From positions 62,001-126,000 of the forward strand of contig CAKOJR010000002.1 of assembly GCA_934090735.1 (NCBI GenBank): a stretch of 64,000 bases of DNA. Reading direction: 5' to 3'. This DNA comes from an uncultured Bacilli bacterium (GTDB lineage Bacteria; Bacillota_I; Bacilli_A; RF39; UBA660). Positions 60,006 to 64,000 of this stretch are shown piece after piece (the stretch's first letter is position 1; the number at the start of each line of letters is the position of its first letter). The position numbers and the translations under genes were made by a program. The notes under the pieces were generated by a model. The model did no database searches and was not told the DNA's origin. It worked only from the letters and a program-made list of their open reading frames with translations.

Positions 60006-60512
60006 CTATTTTTGGTTGACATCGTTTAAATAATCTTCATTTATTTCTATATCGTCTTCATCGTCGTAATCGTCATAGTCTTCTTCAACATTAACTCTTA
60101 CTTTTGCATCCCCTACTATTTCGGCACCCATTTCTTTTTCAACTTTTAAGTTAACGGTGGTGCCAACTGCTTCTGCTTTACTAACATTAGGAGCAGTAAG
60201 TGCTCTAACAATGATGTCAGAAGCATTACTTGGATTTTTTAATTTAATGTTTAGTTCATCATCATAACTAAATGTTTTAACAATAACACTTGTTTTAGTA
60301 TTATTATCATAAGAATACCAAATGTTAACGTCATAAGAACCGCTAATAGTAACTTTGCCATTATCATTTTCACCTTCAAAATGATGATTAATGATCCAGC
60401 AACCAAGTATTTTGTCTATCTTTTGTTCAGAAGTAAAAGATAAATCAGTAGTAGTCTTTTTCTTAGCCTTACCAATTACAGCCTTAGTAACAATCTCTTT
60501 AAGACTAGCCAT
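60006..60512 (-). CDS. cotE: Outer spore coat morphogenetic protein CotE
   Basis: Assembles the outer coat of endospores. The 168-residue protein matches CotE closely: IVTKAVIGKAKKK at the start, ILGCWIINHHFEG, KVTISGSYDVNIWYSYDNNTKTSVI, VKVRVNVEE-like beta strands and an acidic C-terminal tail (DYDDEDDIEINEDY). It has a SigE-like promoter. Together with sigE, spoIIGA and sigG it argues that the organism makes spores. Confidence 0.9.
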   Translation of the reverse strand: MASLKEIVTKAVIGKAKKKTTTDLSFTSEQKIDKILGCWIINHHFEGENDNGKVTISGSYDVNIWYSYDNNTKTSVIVKTFSYDDELNIKLKNPSNASDIIVRALTAPNVSKAEAVGTTVNLKVEKEMGAEIVGDAKVRVNVEEDYDDYDDEDDIEINEDYLNDVNQK

Positions 60513-60532
60513 ACTATATTCCCCCTCAATTT

Positions 60533-60561
60533 AATCTATGCGAGTTTTAGGAAAAATACAC
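60533..60561 (-). promoter_or_regulatory. SigE-like promoter of cotE
   Basis: -35 GTGTATT (60555-60561), 14-base spacer, -10 CATAGATT (60533-60540), against the SigE consensus kmATATT-N14-CATACAhT (seven of eight in the -10). cotE is a SigE gene in Bacillus. Confidence 0.55.
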
Positions 60562-60576
60562 TATATTTTAAATATA

Positions 60577-61635
60577 TTATTTCTTATAAGAACTATAAAT
60601 TGGTTTTTGATTATAGTTAAATTTAGAATCATAATTAACTATCTTACTATAATCTTCTTCTGAAATAACCCCATTACCATAAACATCAATAGTAACTTGT
60701 TCATGATGACCTAAAGAATTAAGTGTTTGTGCTCCAAGTAATAAATACTTCTTCTCAAATGACAAAGTAATTAAACTATCATCTGCAGGATTACTACTTC
60801 TTGTTATATTCCATGTGTTATCAAAATAATAATACTTGCCATCAATTAATACTTTATTCCAAACATGACTAGAACCATAAACCGATTCAACTTCACAATC
60901 AAACTCATTATTATTTAAAAGCAAGGTAGATAAGTTAGCAATTCCCATGCAAACACCATACCCATTATTATTAACTGTTTCTACTAATCCTGACTTCGCA
61001 CCATCACAAGTTGTTGTTACAAATATACCTCTTGAAGATTCACTCTCAATTCCTTCAACAAATTGTGTTCTACTTTGAATATAATCTGAAACAAGCATTA
61101 CCTTCTCAGCATCACTTTTCATATTATAACGAGATAACACATTAAGTGTACTTCTTATTTTCTTTAAATCTTCTAGAGTAATATTTGTATTTCCATTTAA
61201 ACTAGTATAATTCATAAAACCAGCAAAAGGATTTTTAATTCTAAAGCAATAAGTATCTACACTTTCATTAAACTTCACACCCCATAATAAATATGTAAGC
61301 GGAATGCGTAGTTTAATGTTTTTTAACCTAGTTAAATCTATATATTCCCTTGGTAATCTTAAACCATCATCGACTAAAAAAACTTCATTATCAATTTTTC
61401 CATTTAAAATACTATCTAAAAATAATACACTATCAAAATCTAAACACTTAATTTTAACATTAAAATCAATTAATCTAAGAAGTTTACTCATATCTAATCC
61501 TAGATTACCTGTAGATAAAATCACACTATTAATTTCATTTTCAGGAATCTCTTTTTCTAAAATTTCTTTATAAGAATAATCTTTCTTAAATACTCTTATT
61601 CCATTATCATTTCTTCTTTTTGGCAATTCAACCAT
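60577..61635 (-). CDS. Transglutaminase-like cysteine protease/transferase family protein
   Basis: The 352-residue protein carries the transglutaminase-core triad: Cys in NGYGVCMGIANLSTLLLN (near 234), His in GSSHVWNKVLIDG (near 255) and Asp in YYFDNTWN (near 271). The first 170 residues are an alpha/beta region with no recognised domain. There is no signal peptide, so it acts in the cytoplasm. Enzymes of this fold crosslink, hydrolyse or transfer amides; the substrate is unknown. It lies beside cotE and may be a spore or coat protein crosslinker, which is only a guess from position. Confidence 0.75.
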   Translation of the reverse strand: MVELPKRRNDNGIRVFKKDYSYKEILEKEIPENEINSVILSTGNLGLDMSKLLRLIDFNVKIKCLDFDSVLFLDSILNGKIDNEVFLVDDGLRLPREYIDLTRLKNIKLRIPLTYLLWGVKFNESVDTYCFRIKNPFAGFMNYTSLNGNTNITLEDLKKIRSTLNVLSRYNMKSDAEKVMLVSDYIQSRTQFVEGIESESSRGIFVTTTCDGAKSGLVETVNNNGYGVCMGIANLSTLLLNNNEFDCEVESVYGSSHVWNKVLIDGKYYYFDNTWNITRSSNPADDSLITLSFEKKYLLLGAQTLNSLGHHEQVTIDVYGNGVISEEDYSKIVNYDSKFNYNQKPIYSSYKK

Positions 61636-61662
61636 AATATAACCCCCTATATCTTTCTATAA

Positions 61663-61899
61663 CTATTTACTATTTAAAGATGCTTTTCTAGCTATCTTAT
61701 ATTCAATATTAACCTCATCAGGATAACACTCAGCAAGTAGTGGAAGCATTCTTTTTACATCAATAAGTTCCAAAGGAGATATATATCTAATATTCCCACT
61801 AGCAATATCCCTTATTAAAGTAACAACATCATCTCTTACAACCTTATCAACACTCTTCCCTGTATATCTCTCTGTACCAAGCACATCAAAGTATCCCAT
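61663..61899 (-). CDS. Small protein of unknown function
   Basis: A 78-residue soluble protein (MGYFDVLGTERYTGKSVDK start) of mixed helix, with no Cys and no membrane segment. Its ATG lies inside the end of the preceding small ORF, so it is probably translationally coupled to it, and it is followed by the transglutaminase-like gene 28 bases on. I do not recognise it. Confidence 0.5.
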   Translation of the reverse strand: MGYFDVLGTERYTGKSVDKVVRDDVVTLIRDIASGNIRYISPLELIDVKRMLPLLAECYPDEVNIEYKIARKASLNSK

Positions 61900-62002
61900 T
61901 TTGTGACTTATTCACTATATCATCTAGCACACTCACAGCCACTTTTCTTGCAACAAAATCATCCACACTTCTTACAAATATCCAAATTTTTATTTTTTCC
62001 AT
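61886..62002 (-). CDS. Small ORF (38 residues) at the head of the transglutaminase operon
   Basis: An ATG at 62002 has AAAGGGG five bases upstream and opens a frame starting MEKIKIWIFVRSVDD and ending with TGA at 61886, overlapping the next gene by 14 bases. A promoter TTGTTT-N17-TATTAT precedes it. Good ribosome site, overlap and promoter support translation; no homologue is recognised. Confidence 0.5.
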   Translation of the reverse strand: MEKIKIWIFVRSVDDFVARKVAVSVLDDIVNKSQNGIL

Positions 62003-62108
62003 GTTATCCCCTTTAATAGCAGGACATATAATAACATAAAATATTCAAAAAAACAACAAAATTTCTAGTTGCGTATGCAAGAACTGCCCTAGAATAATAT
62101 TATATATT

Positions 62109-64000
62109 TTAATTTACAACATATGGGTCTTCACTAGTCCCGGAGCCCGTAACATTGACATCTGATTTTAAACTTATCGATGGTCTAATTGAAGCGTCGT
62201 TACTAACACTATCATTAGTAAGTCCGGCGTATTTATTTACTCCCCAAACTATTGCACTGTTATCATTAAAGAAATTTGGAGATAATGACCACCAGAAGTT
62301 TTCGGTAGCGTTTTCTTGTAGATATAAACTTGAGTTAGCAATCCATGGAATATATCCAGCAAAAACTATTTCGTCTGCTGATAATAGTCCTATTTTGCTC
62401 GTTATTTTACTCAATTCATTACTGCACTTTAAACTTGGACCCGTTCCACCTGCCTCGCCTTCTTCCGGTGATACTAATCTTTTTGCAGTACTATAATATG
62501 TTTTGTTTGTTTTATATCCTAAACCAGTTGCCGGCGTACTTGAATCCCATGGATTGAATGACGTTTCTGTTACAACTGATTTGTCGCTACACCACACGGT
62601 ATCTGCAATATTATCAGCATAAGATGCTAGATTATTTGTATACCAAGTTTCTAGATTTGTAAGAATTGTACTTTTATTTGTATTAGCATGAGTACTTGCA
62701 TAACTTGAAGAGCCAGCTGTTCCATACATAAATCCAACATAAGCATTGTCATTCTCATTTGAATTATATGCACTTGTATAATTAGTACCGTCATAACGAG
62801 CAAAGGCTGCTGATTCATCATTATTTACTTTTGAGCATGGGTTTACTTTATTATTAATGTTGTCGTTATGTAAAACTAATTTTATAGTGCCATCGCCTGC
62901 TATTCTTACTATTCGCCAGCATTTATTTGCAAATTCAAGATAGTTATCTTTAACGGCACCTCTATAATAATAAGATGTACCATAATCATCTTCGGTACTT
63001 GATAGAGTTGACTCTGTTATATTTTTATTTGAAGTTAACATTTTGTATGTAAGACTTGATCCTGTTGTACTTTCTACGTAACATATATTATCTAATTCTG
63101 TAGTATTTAAAATTTCTTCAGAACTACCCGAAAATGCTTGATAAGGGTTACATGAAACAAGATATTTACCAACCAAATTTTTATACGATTGTTCATAAGT
63201 ATTAGTGGTCATTGACACACCTGTTAAGTCAAATTTTGTGCCGTTTGCTTTCCAGCCAGTTCCATATGTAACGTAGCTTTCTTTCATATCTGGCATTAAT
63301 TCTTCGGTAAGACTATTTATGTCATCAATTGTTCCGGAACTACTTTCAAAACCGGGTTTACTAGTTGGGATACTTATACTTTCATTTTTTCTTATATTAC
63401 CCAATAATGCAATGTCCGATGCCTCATACCAACCATTTGGTGCTGGTGGTAAATCAGTTGCACTAGTTATTACTACAATCTTGCCTGCCCATATTTTGTC
63501 TAGGCCTTGTTCTAAAGTAGTTGCACTATCCATCCAGATTCTTAAATCATAACTCTTTTCCTCATTTGCATTTAAACCAGTATCTACAATTATATATCCT
63601 TTACTGTTATTATCTAAATCTGTTAATGTTTGGCTTCCAAGTATTACTGAGGGATTTTTAGTAGTATCCTTGGGAGATATATTTACTTTAATATAGTTAT
63701 CTTTTAGATATGATGAGTCTGTGCTTTCTCTATATGTGCTTTTAATTGTGATATATGCTTTCACGTAACTATCACAATTATTTTTTAGAGTGAAAGTAAA
63801 TGGTGTCCCTTTAAGGCCATCTTTATCTGTTATTGGAAAAGCATCTGTTAGTTCTATTTTAGAAGTATCTTCAGTTAAGGTTGTACTAAAACATGTTCTT
63901 GATGCTAGAGTGTTGTCTTCACTTTGACTTAAATATAATCTAAACCAAGCAAAAGATACACCGATTATACAGATTACTGTAATTAGCAGACTATAATATA
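62109..64000 (-). CDS. Exported surface protein, paralogous family member 4, start outside window
   Basis: About 630 codons are visible and the frame is open to the window edge, where the signal segment (YYSLLITVICIIG) is being read, so only some 15-20 residues are missing. Domain order: N-terminal beta domain (TPFTFTLKNNCDSYVKAYITI, DLRIWMDSA), a middle segment (GWYEASD...YGTGWKANGTKFDLTG), then the C-terminal family domain (DDYGTSYYYRGAVKDN, CWRIVRIAGDG, WWSLSP, RPSISL, GTSEDPY). Its first part is nearly identical in DNA to member 2 (63475-64000 with 18405-18930), a sign of recent duplication or conversion. Confidence 0.7.
   Translation of the reverse strand, partial: YYSLLITVICIIGVSFAWFRLYLSQSEDNTLASRTCFSTTLTEDTSKIELTDAFPITDKDGLKGTPFTFTLKNNCDSYVKAYITIKSTYRESTDSSYLKDNYIKVNISPKDTTKNPSVILGSQTLTDLDNNSKGYIIVDTGLNANEEKSYDLRIWMDSATTLEQGLDKIWAGKIVVITSATDLPPAPNGWYEASDIALLGNIRKNESISIPTSKPGFESSSGTIDDINSLTEELMPDMKESYVTYGTGWKANGTKFDLTGVSMTTNTYEQSYKNLVGKYLVSCNPYQAFSGSSEEILNTTELDNICYVESTTGSSLTYKMLTSNKNITESTLSSTEDDYGTSYYYRGAVKDNYLEFANKCWRIVRIAGDGTIKLVLHNDNINNKVNPCSKVNNDESAAFARYDGTNYTSAYNSNENDNAYVGFMYGTAGSSSYASTHANTNKSTILTNLETWYTNNLASYADNIADTVWCSDKSVVTETSFNPWDSSTPATGLGYKTNKTYYSTAKRLVSPEEGEAGGTGPSLKCSNELSKITSKIGLLSADEIVFAGYIPWIANSSLYLQENATENFWWSLSPNFFNDNSAIVWGVNKYAGLTNDSVSNDASIRPSISLKSDVNVTGSGTSEDPYVVN

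Overview
The window is AT-rich (roughly 30% GC by eye) chromosomal DNA from a low-GC Gram-positive anaerobe of the Bacilli/Firmicutes type, probably an uncultured gut lineage. Evidence: Bacillus-like gene orders (ftsA-ftsZ-spoIIGA-sigE-sigG-ymxH; rimP-nusA-ylxR-infB-rbfA-truB; gpsB-rnpB; scpA-scpB), type B RNase P RNA, a class III anaerobic ribonucleotide reductase, and endospore genes (spoIIGA, sigE, sigG, cotE). TGA is used as a stop (for example at the ends of spoIIGA, nrdG and the radical SAM gene), so this is not the Mycoplasma code. Most genes are on the minus strand.

Layout. 1-1600: 5' part of argS and a 370-bp cassette encoding a 29-residue hydrophobic peptide with a convergent antisense RNA. 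1596-8383: DUF362 and beta-propeller genes, then an unusual four-gene cluster (zinc-ribbon/leucine-rich-repeat membrane protein, radical SAM-SPASM enzyme, Gly/Asn-rich peptide, Tim44-like zinc-ribbon membrane protein). 8496-10465: a surface protein with a G-tract in its promoter. 10549-14719: tRNA-Arg, dut-nrdG-nrdD, a divergent Crp/Fnr regulator with a palindromic operator, tRNA-Leu and tRNA-Gln. 14755-19027: scpB/scpA operon and a second G-tract surface protein. 19162-26624: miaB, lexA, zinc-ribbon protein, rhomboid, tspO, rluD, lspA, ymxH, sigG. 26685-33093: an orphan antitoxin-like regulator, sigE, spoIIGA, a third surface paralogue, ftsZ, ftsA. 33209-35249: murT-gatD. 35280-46320: Gly-rich surface protein, rny, pgsA, a RodZ-like protein, rnpB, gpsB, an amidase, a cell-surface protein, a membrane protein, pnp, rpsO. 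46543-51118: an unknown protein, a broken DUF1016 nuclease gene, comEC, comEA. 51199-56664: truB, GNAT, rbfA, infB, ylxR, nusA and a truncated rimP. 56763-57500: two tandem copies of the peptide/antisense cassette. 57493-62002: small zinc-ribbon protein, tmcAL, khpA, rpsP, cotE, transglutaminase-like protein and two small genes. 62109-64000: a fourth surface paralogue running off the window.

The strongest candidate for an undescribed system is the three-copy peptide/antisense-RNA cassette, which has every hallmark of a type I toxin-antitoxin module: hydrophobic peptide, Shine-Dalgarno hidden in a hairpin, 5'-3' long-range pairing, a strong opposing promoter with its own terminator, and covarying RNA stems. 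Next are the radical SAM/Gly-Asn-rich peptide cluster, the poly-G spacer promoters of a mosaic surface-protein family (likely phase variation), and a GatD that has lost its catalytic Cys and His. All assignments are by reading the sequence; no database search was possible.
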